From: UBA7330 sp043554545
GTDB taxonomy: Bacteria > Bacteroidota > Bacteroidia > Cytophagales > Cyclobacteriaceae
Direction of reading: 5' to 3'
Assembly (NCBI GenBank): GCA_043554545.1
Contig: CP121337.1
Coordinates: 3,224,001 to 3,288,000, forward strand
DNA length: 64,000 nt
Part shown: one piece after another, positions 45,001 to 53,635 of the stretch
Position numbering within the stretch: the stretch's first letter is position 1
Layout: each line of letters begins with the position of its first letter
The notes under the pieces: model-generated
The model's database searches: none
What the model was told of the DNA's origin: nothing
The model's input: the letters and a program-made list of their open reading frames with translations, nothing else
Made by a program: the position numbers and the translations under genes

Positions 45001-47099
45001 GATTCCAGCTCCAGTTTGATTTCATTGCCCTGACTAAACTTGGTGCCTGGCAGCACGGACTGCTGACTTACCCGGCCACGGCCGGATACTTTTACTTTCA
45101 GTCCCATGTTTTCCAGGAGATAAAGTGCATCTCTTAGTGTCATTCCCCTCACATCCGGAATCTTTTCATCCTTTGGGTTATTGTTTTCCCAAATGATGGC
45201 GTTGTTTTCAATGTCTGTGGTCACCCAGGAAGCATCATGATTGGATAGGTTAGCGATCCCCAGGTCATCACAGATCATCCTCAGCTCATCTTGCTTACCT
45301 GATTTAATCACTGGAAAAACCCCGGCAAACTGATCTAAATCTCTCGGTAACTCTTCATGCATTTCTACTTCTAATGCATAAATATTGTCTGCGATCTCTT
45401 TAAATACCGGAGCAGACACATCTGAGCCATAGATGTTCCAGCCCTTCGGATTGTCGATAACCACAATGCAACTGTATTTGGGATCCTCTGCCGGGAAATA
45501 ACCAGCAAATGAGGTATAATATTCATTGATGTACCTGCCATTCTTCACATTCTTGGCTGTACCTGTTTTACCCGCAATTTTGTATTTGGTATTGTTAATA
45601 TTTTGAGCCGTTCCGCGCTCTACCACACCCTCCAGCATCTCCCGGAGTTCCTTCAACGTCTTGTCAGAACAAACCTTTTTGTTGATCACCTTGGGTGTAT
45701 AGGTATCCATAACCCTATTGGCACTTTTTACCGACCTCACGATGAGTGGCTGGATCATCTTCCCATTGTTGGCTACGGCATTGTAAAAGGTGAGCATTTG
45801 TAATGGCGTAACCCTCAATTCATATCCATGAGAAATCCAGGGCAGCGACACCCCACTCCAGGTAGAGTCTGTAGGATCCTTCAGGTAGGGAACTCCTTCT
45901 CCTACCATCTGAAAACCAAGCGGTTCAGACAATCCGGTCTCCCGAATAAATTCAATGAAGTCAGCCGGATCATCACCAAAGTATTCCTGTACCAACTTGG
46001 CTACCCCGATATTGGAAGACTTTTCAAATACTTCTTTGACCGTAAGCGTTCCAAATCCCTTCGGGTGGTGATCCCTCATGGTTTGGTCATAGAATTTATA
46101 AGTTCCATCCCCGGTATCTACTGTATCTGTGAGTTCCAGGTTGGTCTCTTCCAACAGCGCCATCATCGAAGCCAGTTTAAAAGTTGAACCCGGCTCCCTG
46201 GCTCCCTGACTCCCTACTGCATAATTATATCTTTCGTAGTAATCCCCCTTGCTGTTTCTGCTTAGGTTAGAGATTGCTTTAATTTCTCCTGCTTTAACTT
46301 CCATTAAAACCACCAGTCCATAATCCGCCCGGTGCTGGGTCAATGCTGTCAAAAGTGCTGACTCCGTGACATCCTGCAAATTCACATTGATGGTCGTCTG
46401 GATATCGTAACCGTCTCGCGGACGAATCTCTGTACCATCATACACAGGTTTCCATCCTCCCCCGGCCATGCGTTGAAAGACGGATCTACCATCTTTACCA
46501 GCCAGCTGTCTGTTAAAACTATATTCAAGGCCTACCACGCCTCTGTTTTCCGCATTCACCGTGCCTATCGTGCGGTATCCCAACTGAGAGAAAGGCAGGA
46601 AACGCTCTTCCACCTTTTCGAAAATCACACCACCACCCAGTCGGCCTTCCCGAAAGATGGGCCAGCTTTCCATGCGTTTTTTCTCCTGATAACCCACTTT
46701 ATCCCTACTGAGGACCATGTACCTGCGTTTTGCACGACGTGCCTCATCAATTTTTCTTCTGTATTGTGAAGGTGTGAGGTCATCATAAAACCGCGAAAGC
46801 ATAAAACATAAGGAGTCGATGCCCTGGCTGTATAATTCACGGTCTGCAAGCCCCGGGTCAAAGGCTACCCGATAGAAAGGAATAGATGTAGCCAGCAAAC
46901 TGCCATCATCAGCATAAATATTGCCTCTGGTAGCCTCTATATCACGTACTTCCAGCCCTAAGGTCTCGGCAAGTCCTTTCCATCGATCACCCTCCGTATA
47001 CTGTAGGGTAATAATGCGAAAAAGTATCCCCGCAGAAAACAGGAATACCAGTAAAAAGGCTATTCGCACACGGAGCAATATGGATCGTTTGATACTCAT
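44997..47099 (-). CDS. ftsI: Class B penicillin-binding protein FtsI (PBP3) with one PASTA domain
   Basis: This 700-aa septal transpeptidase has an N-terminal membrane helix (RIAFLLVFLFSAGILFRIITL) and a dimerisation region (RGNIYADDGSLLATSIPFYRVAFDP). The catalytic motifs are SxxK in REPGSTFKLASM, SSN in EKSSNIGVAKL and KTGT in IAGKTGTAKN. The C-terminal PASTA domain begins at IPDVRGMTLRDALYLLENMGLKV and is frequent in Bacteroidota FtsI. It works with FtsW. It overlaps ftsL and murE by 4 bases each. Confidence 0.97.
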   Translation of the reverse strand: MSIKRSILLRVRIAFLLVFLFSAGILFRIITLQYTEGDRWKGLAETLGLEVRDIEATRGNIYADDGSLLATSIPFYRVAFDPGLADRELYSQGIDSLCFMLSRFYDDLTPSQYRRKIDEARRAKRRYMVLSRDKVGYQEKKRMESWPIFREGRLGGGVIFEKVEERFLPFSQLGYRTIGTVNAENRGVVGLEYSFNRQLAGKDGRSVFQRMAGGGWKPVYDGTEIRPRDGYDIQTTINVNLQDVTESALLTALTQHRADYGLVVLMEVKAGEIKAISNLSRNSKGDYYERYNYAVGSQGAREPGSTFKLASMMALLEETNLELTDTVDTGDGTYKFYDQTMRDHHPKGFGTLTVKEVFEKSSNIGVAKLVQEYFGDDPADFIEFIRETGLSEPLGFQMVGEGVPYLKDPTDSTWSGVSLPWISHGYELRVTPLQMLTFYNAVANNGKMIQPLIVRSVKSANRVMDTYTPKVINKKVCSDKTLKELREMLEGVVERGTAQNINNTKYKIAGKTGTAKNVKNGRYINEYYTSFAGYFPAEDPKYSCIVVIDNPKGWNIYGSDVSAPVFKEIADNIYALEVEMHEELPRDLDQFAGVFPVIKSGKQDELRMICDDLGIANLSNHDASWVTTDIENNAIIWENNNPKDEKIPDVRGMTLRDALYLLENMGLKVKVSGRGRVSQQSVLPGTKFSQGNEIKLELES

Positions 47100-47467
47100 T
47101 CCGTGTTGACCATTATTTTAAAGGGTGGATTTTTTCCTTCAGAAAGCCCCAGGTCTTTGGCCTGTTTGGCTACCTCCGACTGTTTACTGGCAAATTTGTA
47201 CTCCGCCTTTAAGGTAGTGTAATCTGCCCGCAAGTCTTCTACTTCTGTTTCCAACGTGCTGATGGCACGGATTTTCTTTTCCGCATAGTGTCGATTACCA
47301 ATATATATGACACAAATGGTTGATATGAATAAAATCTGAGGCAAAAAGCGGATGTGGATCACTTGTGCCAGTGATTCGTCAATGCGTAAGAAGCGGTCAA
47401 TCAGCTTGAACAAACCACCATTTTGGGCGGCAGCTTTTCCGGGCATTTTATAGGTATTGTTCGACAT
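47096..47467 (-). CDS. ftsL: FtsL-like divisome protein
   Basis: This 123-aa bitopic protein has a cytoplasmic start, a membrane helix (VIHIRFLPQILFISTICVIYIGN) and a periplasmic coiled coil (AISTLETEVEDLRADYTTLKAEYKFASKQSEVAKQAKDLGL). Position between rsmH and ftsI and this topology identify it as FtsL-like. It would pair with a FtsB-type partner. It overlaps ftsI by 4 bases and follows rsmH by 51 bases. Confidence 0.88.
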   Translation of the reverse strand: MSNNTYKMPGKAAAQNGGLFKLIDRFLRIDESLAQVIHIRFLPQILFISTICVIYIGNRHYAEKKIRAISTLETEVEDLRADYTTLKAEYKFASKQSEVAKQAKDLGLSEGKNPPFKIMVNTE

Positions 47468-47518
47468 CTCTTTACTTTTTATTCTCTTTTTTAACCACCA
47501 TAGTTTTAGCGTAGGTGG

Positions 47519-48436
47519 TTACAACCTCACTCCTACTCTTAATCTTGCGCTTCTTGCTCGTTTATTTACATTGATTTCCTCCTCATCAGGGCTGATTGGT
47601 TTCTTTTGTAATGGCTTAAAAGGCCTGATCTCATGCCCATAAAAATCTTTTTCCATCACCCCTTTAAAGTTTCCTGTATTCAGGAAGTTCTTGACCAACC
47701 GGTCTTCGAGTGAGTGATAACTCATCACTACCAACCGACCTCCTGGTTTGATAACCTCCGGCGTTTGCTCCAAGAACTCTTTTAATACGCCCATCTCATC
47801 ATTGACTTCGATGCGAATGGCCTGATAGACCTGAGCCAGGTATTTGGCTTCTCTACCTCTGGGAGCGAGTTCTGATGCGATATCTTTTAGTTGCTGGCTT
47901 CTGGTGATGGGATTGGCACGTTCTCTGATGATGGCACCAGCCAGTGTTCGGGCGTTTTTTATTTCACCGTAAGCACTGAGTATGTGAACCAGGTCGGACT
48001 CTGCATATTCATTGATGACATGATAAGCGGATTTGGTGGCTTGTTGGTCCATCCGCATGTCCAGTTCCCCATCGTAGCGGGTGGAAAACCCTCGGGAGCC
48101 TTCATCAATTTGGTGTGAAGAGACCCCAAGGTCGGCCAGGATTCCATCCACAGACATGACGCCGTGAAATTTCAGATATCGCTTGAGGTACCTGAAGTTG
48201 GATTCAATAAATGTAAAAGAACGTTTTTGCTTCAGCTGATCACTCAGCTTTTCGGCATTGACTTTTGCATCAGCATCCTGATCAAAAGCATATAAAGTTC
48301 CTTCCCTCAGCTGGTCAACGATCGCTTTGGCGTGTCCCCCACCTCCGAAGGTGACATCTACATAATCTCCTTCCGGTCGGATGGCAAGCCCTTCGATACA
48401 TTGGTGCAGCATGACAGGCTTGTGGTAGACACTCAT
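47519..48436 (-). CDS. rsmH: 16S rRNA m4C1402 methyltransferase RsmH (MraW)
   Basis: This 305-aa SAM-dependent enzyme begins YHKPVMLHQCIEGLAIRPEGDYVDVTFGGGGHA, the family signature. ADLGVSSHQIDEGSRGFS, ARTLAGAIIRERANPI and VVMSYHSLEDRLVKNFL follow. It methylates cytosine 1402 of 16S rRNA in the ribosomal P site. It starts 2 bases after the mraZ stop. Confidence 0.97.
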   Translation of the reverse strand: MSVYHKPVMLHQCIEGLAIRPEGDYVDVTFGGGGHAKAIVDQLREGTLYAFDQDADAKVNAEKLSDQLKQKRSFTFIESNFRYLKRYLKFHGVMSVDGILADLGVSSHQIDEGSRGFSTRYDGELDMRMDQQATKSAYHVINEYAESDLVHILSAYGEIKNARTLAGAIIRERANPITRSQQLKDIASELAPRGREAKYLAQVYQAIRIEVNDEMGVLKEFLEQTPEVIKPGGRLVVMSYHSLEDRLVKNFLNTGNFKGVMEKDFYGHEIRPFKPLQKKPISPDEEEINVNKRARSARLRVGVRL

Positions 48437-48438
48437 AT

Positions 48439-48882
48439 TTATTCGTCCAGGAATTTCTGAGCTAACTCACTGTATTCATCCGGATCTTCGATCTGATGCT
48501 CAGTAAACACTCCCGGATTCCACATTTCAACATAATTGCCCATGCCAATGAGTATAGCTTCTTTGTCTATCTGTGCATGAGCGAGCATTGTCTTAGGTAT
48601 TAATATCCTTCCTGCGCTGTCCAACTCTACCTGTGCAATACTCCTGAAGAAGTTTCTTTTCAATTTCCGCTGTTCTGCGTTGAACTCACTGAGCGCAGCA
48701 ATCTTGGCATGTATCTTTTTGTATTCTAACATTGGATACAGGATAAGATTTGGCTCGAATCCTTTTCGGATCACGAGCTCTGTAGTGGAGACTTCGGGCA
48801 GGTTAGTTTTAATCTTTGCAGGTAAAACCAACCTCCCCTTAGTATCCAACTTACACTCATACTCGCTTGTAAAAAAAGCCAT
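48439..48882 (-). CDS. mraZ: Transcriptional regulator MraZ
   Basis: This 147-aa AbrB-fold protein has two SpoVT/AbrB-like halves (FFTSEYECKLDTKGRLVLPAKIKTNL and SIAQVELDSAGRILIPKTMLAHA). ATG at 48882 is chosen because MAFFTSEYECKLD is the family start. An in-frame TTG further upstream (48915) lies inside the promoter -7 element. MraZ represses the dcw operon by binding repeats in front of its own promoter, and such repeats are present here. Confidence 0.96.
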   Translation of the reverse strand: MAFFTSEYECKLDTKGRLVLPAKIKTNLPEVSTTELVIRKGFEPNLILYPMLEYKKIHAKIAALSEFNAEQRKLKRNFFRSIAQVELDSAGRILIPKTMLAHAQIDKEAILIGMGNYVEMWNPGVFTEHQIEDPDEYSELAQKFLDE

Positions 48883-48912
48883 CTGAGTCTTGAAAAATAT
48901 AAACCACCGAGA

Positions 48913-48969
48913 CAAATGTAAAGAAAAGATTCACATTTGCAACCACTTTCCCCCACTTTATGACACTTT
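48913..48969 (-). promoter_or_regulatory. Promoter of the dcw operon with three MraZ boxes
   Basis: Read leftward, TACATTTG (48920-48913) matches the Bacteroidota -7 element TAnnTTTG. TTG at 48942-48940 sits 19 bases upstream as -33. Directly upstream are AAAGTGG, AAAGTGG and AAAGTGT (plus-strand CCACTTT at 48943-48949 and 48953-48959, ACACTTT at 48963-48969). They have exact 10-bp spacing, the layout expected of MraZ binding sites. The predicted transcript starts about 24 bases before the mraZ ATG. Confidence 0.75.
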
Positions 48970-49250
48970 GTTAAAAAAATTACTCAGAGAGACTTAAAAG
49001 GCTATTTTGAAAGCATAGAAAGGGTACTGATACATAACTCCCTGAGAATAAGCAGTGTTGAATTGGTGATTTTAAAGGAAAAATACAGGAAATACCGGGC
49101 AGCAAACAACTTGGTGGGAGGAAGTGGGAAATATTAGAAAAAATAAAATTTGGGTTGTTTGTAGGTGTCAGAATGAATGGTGATCTATCACAAAATGAAT
49201 GGTTGTTTATGGGTTCGGCACTAGCTTCATTATACACATTTCTTCCACAA

Positions 49251-49417
49251 GCGCAAGCGTCCGCTTGTGCTTATCAAATAAAACTCAACTCGATCAACCC
49301 TTTCTTACCGTAAAAATCTCTGGCGCTGCTGTATAGATAATCTTCTTCATTTTCCACAAAGCCTGCTTCAACTGGGTTGTCATAATTCTTTAGTAGGCAC
49401 AAGCGGATACTTGCGCC
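49251..49417. repeat. Pair of REP palindromes flanking a transposase remnant
   Basis: GCGCAAGCGTCCGCTTGTGC (49251-49270) and, in the opposite orientation, GGCACAAGCGGATACTTGCGCC up to 49417 are imperfect palindromes with the CAAGCG...CGCTTG theme. The same family recurs near 8149, 14471, 61538, 61701, 61893, 63148 and 63212. REP sequences of this type are mobilised by RAYT transposases, and a decayed RAYT tail lies between this pair. Confidence 0.75.
49274..49390 (-). pseudogene. C-terminal remnant of a REP-associated tyrosine transposase (RAYT)
   Basis: Read leftward, the frame gives KNYDNPVEAGFVENEEDY, then LYSSARDFYGKKGLIELS and FI before a TGA. The NPVEAG(F/L)V...EDYLYSSA pattern is typical of the C-terminal end of IS200/RAYT-like transposases. 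Only about 39 residues remain. The catalytic HUH and Tyr regions are absent, and the frame runs backwards into a REP palindrome. Two more remnants lie at 61564-61899. Confidence 0.75.
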
Positions 49418-49452
49418 AGACGTATACTTTTCTATAAGTATTTTACCCTTCA

Positions 49453-51504
49453 TCAGTTTGACCTCCAGCTAACCAGTAGATCAATACTTCTTCCGGGTCT
49501 AAGGGCATGGCCTACATCAAAATGTTCACGATATGCCACATCGAAGATATTGACCAGGTTTAGTCCAAACTGGAGGGTGCCGCTGCCTAGTGAAATTGAC
49601 TTCGAAACGCCAAGGTTTGCGAGGAAGAATGAGTCGGTGGACCGCTCATTAAATTTACGGCTTATCCTGTCCTGAGCCATTGACCAGTCTATTCCCGGTT
49701 GAATTATCCACCCATGGATTGACTGTTCCAATGAATAGCTGATTTTCAAAGGTGGAATCTGCGGCAGGGGTTCCCCATCTGAATCTTCACCAAAAACATA
49801 CTTGGCACTGAGTTCACTGAAAAGGTTTGTAAAAAGATGGTTGCTCATTGCAATTTCTCCTCCGAACATTTTGGCATGCCCGGTATTTCGGTACCATTTG
49901 ACTCCCCTGGCCCCAATAGTCATCTGACTCAGTGCAGCATCATACACCCCAAAAATATAATCACCAAACAGATAGGAAAAAACCGAGGTTTCCAAACTGA
50001 ATTTAGAAGATTTTATCTTATTCCCTAATTCAAAATGGAGGTTTTTCTCCTTCTCAAGATCCGGATCTCCCAGATAGTCATAACCATCCTGCGGGTTGAA
50101 CAAATAAAATCCGAACTGCTCGGACACGGTAGGCACTCGCTCGCCATATGAAATCGTAAAACTAGCGGTCGATTTACTCCCGTACTCCCATGAATATCCG
50201 GAGGATAGATTTACCAGAAGATTGTTTCGCTTTTCCGCGCCATTCTTATCAAAAACACTCAGTTGTCTTTCCCCGATGTTACTGGCCATAAAAGATGTCG
50301 CATATTCCAGCCTGCCGGTATTTGATACAGTATGACCATCCTTTACCCTGTAGGTGTGTGCTACCTCTGCTCCTGCTACCGAACGGTGTACATCAGGCCA
50401 CGTCAGCATAAACATTGGTTGTTGCCCTGTTTCATTGGGATACATGGTCATTTCCGCATGCCAGAAAACTTTGTGAAAATCGGCTTTAACTTCCATTGTA
50501 GAATTTATATTTTGCTGAAGAAATGCCCGGATAAACCCACCGGTTGTTCGGGTATTTCCTGGCATATCCATGCGCATGGCCACAGAATCTCTCTGTGAAT
50601 CATCCATTTTATGGTTGATGAAATTGTGATAGACTTTGACTTCTGGCTGTCGAAATATCCATAGTCTGTCAGTCAGGTAAGATAGTCCGAACATTTTCGC
50701 CCTGGCAAATCCCACGTCCATTGGCAACGAAGGGTAACCAACATCAAAGGCATCATCCCCTACAAAATCGAAGGCAAGCAAACTAGCCGTGTTTATCCGA
50801 TAGTTTATGGAAGTTGCGTAATTCCACTTTTCAAATTGGCTGTATCGAACTTCATCTCCACGACCATCCACATAGTTTTCTGACTTCCTGTGGACACTGG
50901 AAAAACGTACGGCCAATCGGTCCCATGAATGATTGATGTCCATAGACTGGTCAAAACCTTGTGAAACCGATGAATAACTTGTATTGAAAGAAATCCGAAA
51001 GGGATCCTCCTGGCTAAAAACTGGTTTCTTTAGCCCAAAGTTGATGCCTCCTCCCGTTCCACAACCCATCATGTTTCCCTGGCTTCCAAAAGAGATATCC
51101 AGATTATTAAGGTTAATCGGTTCAATATAAGAAGAGGCAGGGTCCATTTTATCGGTACATGCGCCATATATCCGCATACCATCCACACTGGTAATGTATC
51201 TTTCGGATGTAAGCCCACGCAGCATTGGCTCATTGGCAAAATTTCCCCTGCGCATCATATTCACTCCCGGTAAACAATGTATCAGCTGATCGGTACAACG
51301 CATATTCATCTGCATTTTTGGGCCATTCAGGTGAGCCTTGTGAACTGAGTCTGATATAGTTACATGGTCAAGCTCCATGACAATACCAATATACTGATCA
51401 TTGGTCATGGAATCTAGCCAGGCCTCATACTGTTTTTTTTCTGTCTGGGCCAGAGACCATTGGACACTCCCTATCAAAATACCGAAGATAATTACCGATC
51501 TCAT
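49453..51504 (-). CDS. TonB-dependent copper receptor, OprC/NosA-like
   Basis: This 683-aa outer-membrane receptor has a signal peptide (MRSVIIFGILIGSVQWSLAQ), a plug domain with CTDQLIHCLPGVNMMRRGNFANEPMLRG, and a 22-strand-type barrel. The plug carries VDGMRIYGACTDKMDP, a CxxxM motif at Cys116-Met120. The barrel carries NHKMDD, an HxM motif at His298-Met300. This CxxxM plus HxM pair is the copper site of OprC from Pseudomonas. NosA belongs to the same group and is needed for N2O reductase copper supply. It is the last gene of the nos block, 11 bases after a YtkA-like lipoprotein gene. Confidence 0.85.
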   Translation of the reverse strand: MRSVIIFGILIGSVQWSLAQTEKKQYEAWLDSMTNDQYIGIVMELDHVTISDSVHKAHLNGPKMQMNMRCTDQLIHCLPGVNMMRRGNFANEPMLRGLTSERYITSVDGMRIYGACTDKMDPASSYIEPINLNNLDISFGSQGNMMGCGTGGGINFGLKKPVFSQEDPFRISFNTSYSSVSQGFDQSMDINHSWDRLAVRFSSVHRKSENYVDGRGDEVRYSQFEKWNYATSINYRINTASLLAFDFVGDDAFDVGYPSLPMDVGFARAKMFGLSYLTDRLWIFRQPEVKVYHNFINHKMDDSQRDSVAMRMDMPGNTRTTGGFIRAFLQQNINSTMEVKADFHKVFWHAEMTMYPNETGQQPMFMLTWPDVHRSVAGAEVAHTYRVKDGHTVSNTGRLEYATSFMASNIGERQLSVFDKNGAEKRNNLLVNLSSGYSWEYGSKSTASFTISYGERVPTVSEQFGFYLFNPQDGYDYLGDPDLEKEKNLHFELGNKIKSSKFSLETSVFSYLFGDYIFGVYDAALSQMTIGARGVKWYRNTGHAKMFGGEIAMSNHLFTNLFSELSAKYVFGEDSDGEPLPQIPPLKISYSLEQSIHGWIIQPGIDWSMAQDRISRKFNERSTDSFFLANLGVSKSISLGSGTLQFGLNLVNIFDVAYREHFDVGHALRPGRSIDLLVSWRSN

Positions 51505-51515
51505 CAGTGTGCTGT

Positions 51516-52295
51516 TTATTGAAAATAAAGATCAAAGTAAGGGTTACCGCATACGACCCCATCTTCCATCATTGTAAGCCTTATCTGCCAGTCCCCTGTC
51601 ATGGTGAAATTCACTGTTCCTTCATAATGACCCTCCTCTGTATCCACGGGGGCAACATTATTTGGAGAGCCGTGATCCATGCTTACCATCCAGGGCTCTA
51701 CATTGAAGGTTAATTCGGAAACGGCCGGCCATTCCATCATGCCTTTTCTTTCGAATACAGCTATTTTCAGCTCATTTTTTCCCACCTCCGGATCCTTCGG
51801 ATCTATGTAGGCCACAAAGTATTTGGTACTTCCATCCATATCGCTGGTAAAAGAAACCAGTCTGCTAAGCTCCGGAGAAGTCACCTCAACAGGTATGGAG
51901 AGTTCCTTGCCATTGATTGTCAAGTCAATGCGCCAGTTTCCCATTTCACCGGAAGGCATGACAAATACCGTATTGAAGGTATAAACACCATCCTCAAATG
52001 TATTGCCGCTTACTTCCAATGGACAGGAATGAGACATCGTAGACATCTGCATCATTGGAAGCACACCAATCTCTCCGGAGATCGGAGCTCCATCCATATC
52101 TTTTATTTCAACAGTGATCATATTGTATCCCACAAAAAGCTTTTCAGTTGCAAATACAGTAATGTTTAGACCATCGTCTGAGTAAGAAGTGATTTCAAGT
52201 AAATCACTGGTAATGTCTGGCCCCACATCTTCGGACGAGTTGCAGGAGGACAATACCCATATCAATGCGAAAAATAATATTCCCGTTATTTTCAT
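51516..52295 (-). CDS. Met/His-rich lipoprotein with two YtkA/FixH-like domains
   Basis: This 259-aa lipoprotein (signal ends LSSC, Cys18) has two similar beta-sandwich halves. The first has MMQMSTMSHSCPLE and GVYTFNTVFVMPSGEMGNWRIDL. The second has EPWMVSMDHGSPNNVAP and GHYEGTVNFTMTGDWQIRL. The Met-His-Pro clusters followed by GxY...F-x-M-x-G-x-W strands match YtkA/FixH-like domains, often linked to copper. It lies directly upstream of the copper receptor gene. A periplasmic copper carrier between receptor and NosL/NosZ is the likely role (inferred). Confidence 0.75.
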   Translation of the reverse strand: MKITGILFFALIWVLSSCNSSEDVGPDITSDLLEITSYSDDGLNITVFATEKLFVGYNMITVEIKDMDGAPISGEIGVLPMMQMSTMSHSCPLEVSGNTFEDGVYTFNTVFVMPSGEMGNWRIDLTINGKELSIPVEVTSPELSRLVSFTSDMDGSTKYFVAYIDPKDPEVGKNELKIAVFERKGMMEWPAVSELTFNVEPWMVSMDHGSPNNVAPVDTEEGHYEGTVNFTMTGDWQIRLTMMEDGVVCGNPYFDLYFQ

Positions 52296-52398
52296 TTTAT
52301 TGATTGTTTAGTTGATGCTATAGTGGTGGAAATACACCCATAGCATTGGACAAAAAATCTTAATTACAGGGTGAACCCTGCATTTAAAAAGGGGAATA

Positions 52399-52758
52399 TT
52401 AGACAGGAGGCTTAAAGATGGCCCACATAAAAAGAAGTAAATACTGATTATAGTATCTAGTCTCTTGTGGATCTTCTATAGCTGTTTGTTTTGTAAATGC
52501 GATCGCCGTGACATTCCAGAGGTATTCGCTGCTAATGGGTTGTATTGTTTGGGGATTATCATCCTTATTATCTGACTGTTTTTTGATTTTCTGCGCCAGT
52601 ATACACTTCCCATCGCAATTAAGTTCAGGCCTTTCTTTATTGACGCACAAACTTTTATAGTAATCAGTATTCACATAGTAATCCATCAGGTATCCTGAAC
52701 CCCACATAAGCTGTACAAAAACAGCCATCAACATCAATATGGATACTGATTTTCTCAA
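52399..52758 (-). CDS. Small membrane protein with CVNKxxPxLxCxGKC motif
   Basis: This 119-aa protein has an N-terminal membrane or signal segment (SILMLMAVFVQLMWGSGYLM) and a conserved-looking cysteine motif SLCVNKERPELNCDGKCILAQKI. A hydrophobic C-terminus (YLLLFMWAIFKPPV) follows. The three-cysteine motif suggests metal or redox binding. The start appears to be TTG at 52758; the first ATG is eight codons later. I associate similar small proteins with metal-related TonB receptor loci in Bacteroidota. It sits between NosY and the copper lipoprotein, so a copper role is plausible. Confidence 0.65.
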   Translation of the reverse strand: MRKSVSILMLMAVFVQLMWGSGYLMDYYVNTDYYKSLCVNKERPELNCDGKCILAQKIKKQSDNKDDNPQTIQPISSEYLWNVTAIAFTKQTAIEDPQETRYYNQYLLLFMWAIFKPPV

Positions 52759-52852
52759 TGCTTGTAAAAGTAATTATCGAACATTTTATCGTAGATGACA
52801 AGGCTCAATCTCAGGGATGACTTTAATTCATATTTTAAATGCAATACTAACA

Positions 52853-53635
52853 TCAGAAATTCTTTTTAATAGCTATCCTGATCATGATCAAGACAGGTAT
52901 GATCGTCCAAATCAGTAGCATGAACAAGGACATGAACAGTCCGAGATCAGTCCCGAAAAATCGTTGAAAAAGCGCACCGGTGTAACCAAGAAGTGCTGAT
53001 ATGTCTAATTTCAGAAGGATCATAATTCGCGATAGATCAATCGGATTTAAAAAGCTTGCGACCAATGCAAAATTGTCCAATGGATAATCCGTAAATACCA
53101 TCATAGACATCAACACCACTCCATCATAGATCACTGCAAAAAACAACCATATCAGGATGGCATATCCAAAACCCTTGATCTTATTGCTATTAAATAGCGC
53201 TATGCTTATAGAAATTGCTACAAATATAAATGTGAGAAACGCGCCATTTATAAGCAGCAGAACAAAGTTTAAAATTTCACCCGACCGAAACAGTCCATAG
53301 GCCAGAAATGGTACTCCCAGCCCAACAATCAAACTGAGTGACAGAGATATAGATATCCCAAAGTATTGTCCCATGAATATAGTTGACCGTCTCACCGGTT
53401 GTGCCAGAAGCAGTTCAGTAAACTCCTTCGAATTGTAATTGTACATGATCCCGAATATTGTGCCTATCATGGGCGTCAATACCACAATTACATTCATTAG
53501 TGTAATGATCCCCTTGGAAAGATCATTGTTTAAAAACAATAGTACAAAACCAAGGAGAAGGTAGAATGCCAGATAAATGAAGCTCCATCTACTCCGCATC
53601 AAATCAGCAAAGCTATATTTCAAGATTTTGATCAT
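52853..53635 (-). CDS. nosY: ABC-2 type permease NosY
   Basis: This 260-aa permease has six hydrophobic segments, including WSFIYLAFYLLLGFVLLFLN, NGAFLTFIFVAISISIALFN and LFMSLFMLLIWTIIPVLIMI. YNSKEFTELLLAQPVRRSTIFMGQY is the ABC-2 signature region. With NosF it forms the inner-membrane transporter that, with NosD, delivers sulfur or assists copper-cluster assembly of NosZ. It overlaps nosF by 4 bases. Confidence 0.92.
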   Translation of the reverse strand: MIKILKYSFADLMRSRWSFIYLAFYLLLGFVLLFLNNDLSKGIITLMNVIVVLTPMIGTIFGIMYNYNSKEFTELLLAQPVRRSTIFMGQYFGISISLSLSLIVGLGVPFLAYGLFRSGEILNFVLLLINGAFLTFIFVAISISIALFNSNKIKGFGYAILIWLFFAVIYDGVVLMSMMVFTDYPLDNFALVASFLNPIDLSRIMILLKLDISALLGYTGALFQRFFGTDLGLFMSLFMLLIWTIIPVLIMIRIAIKKNF

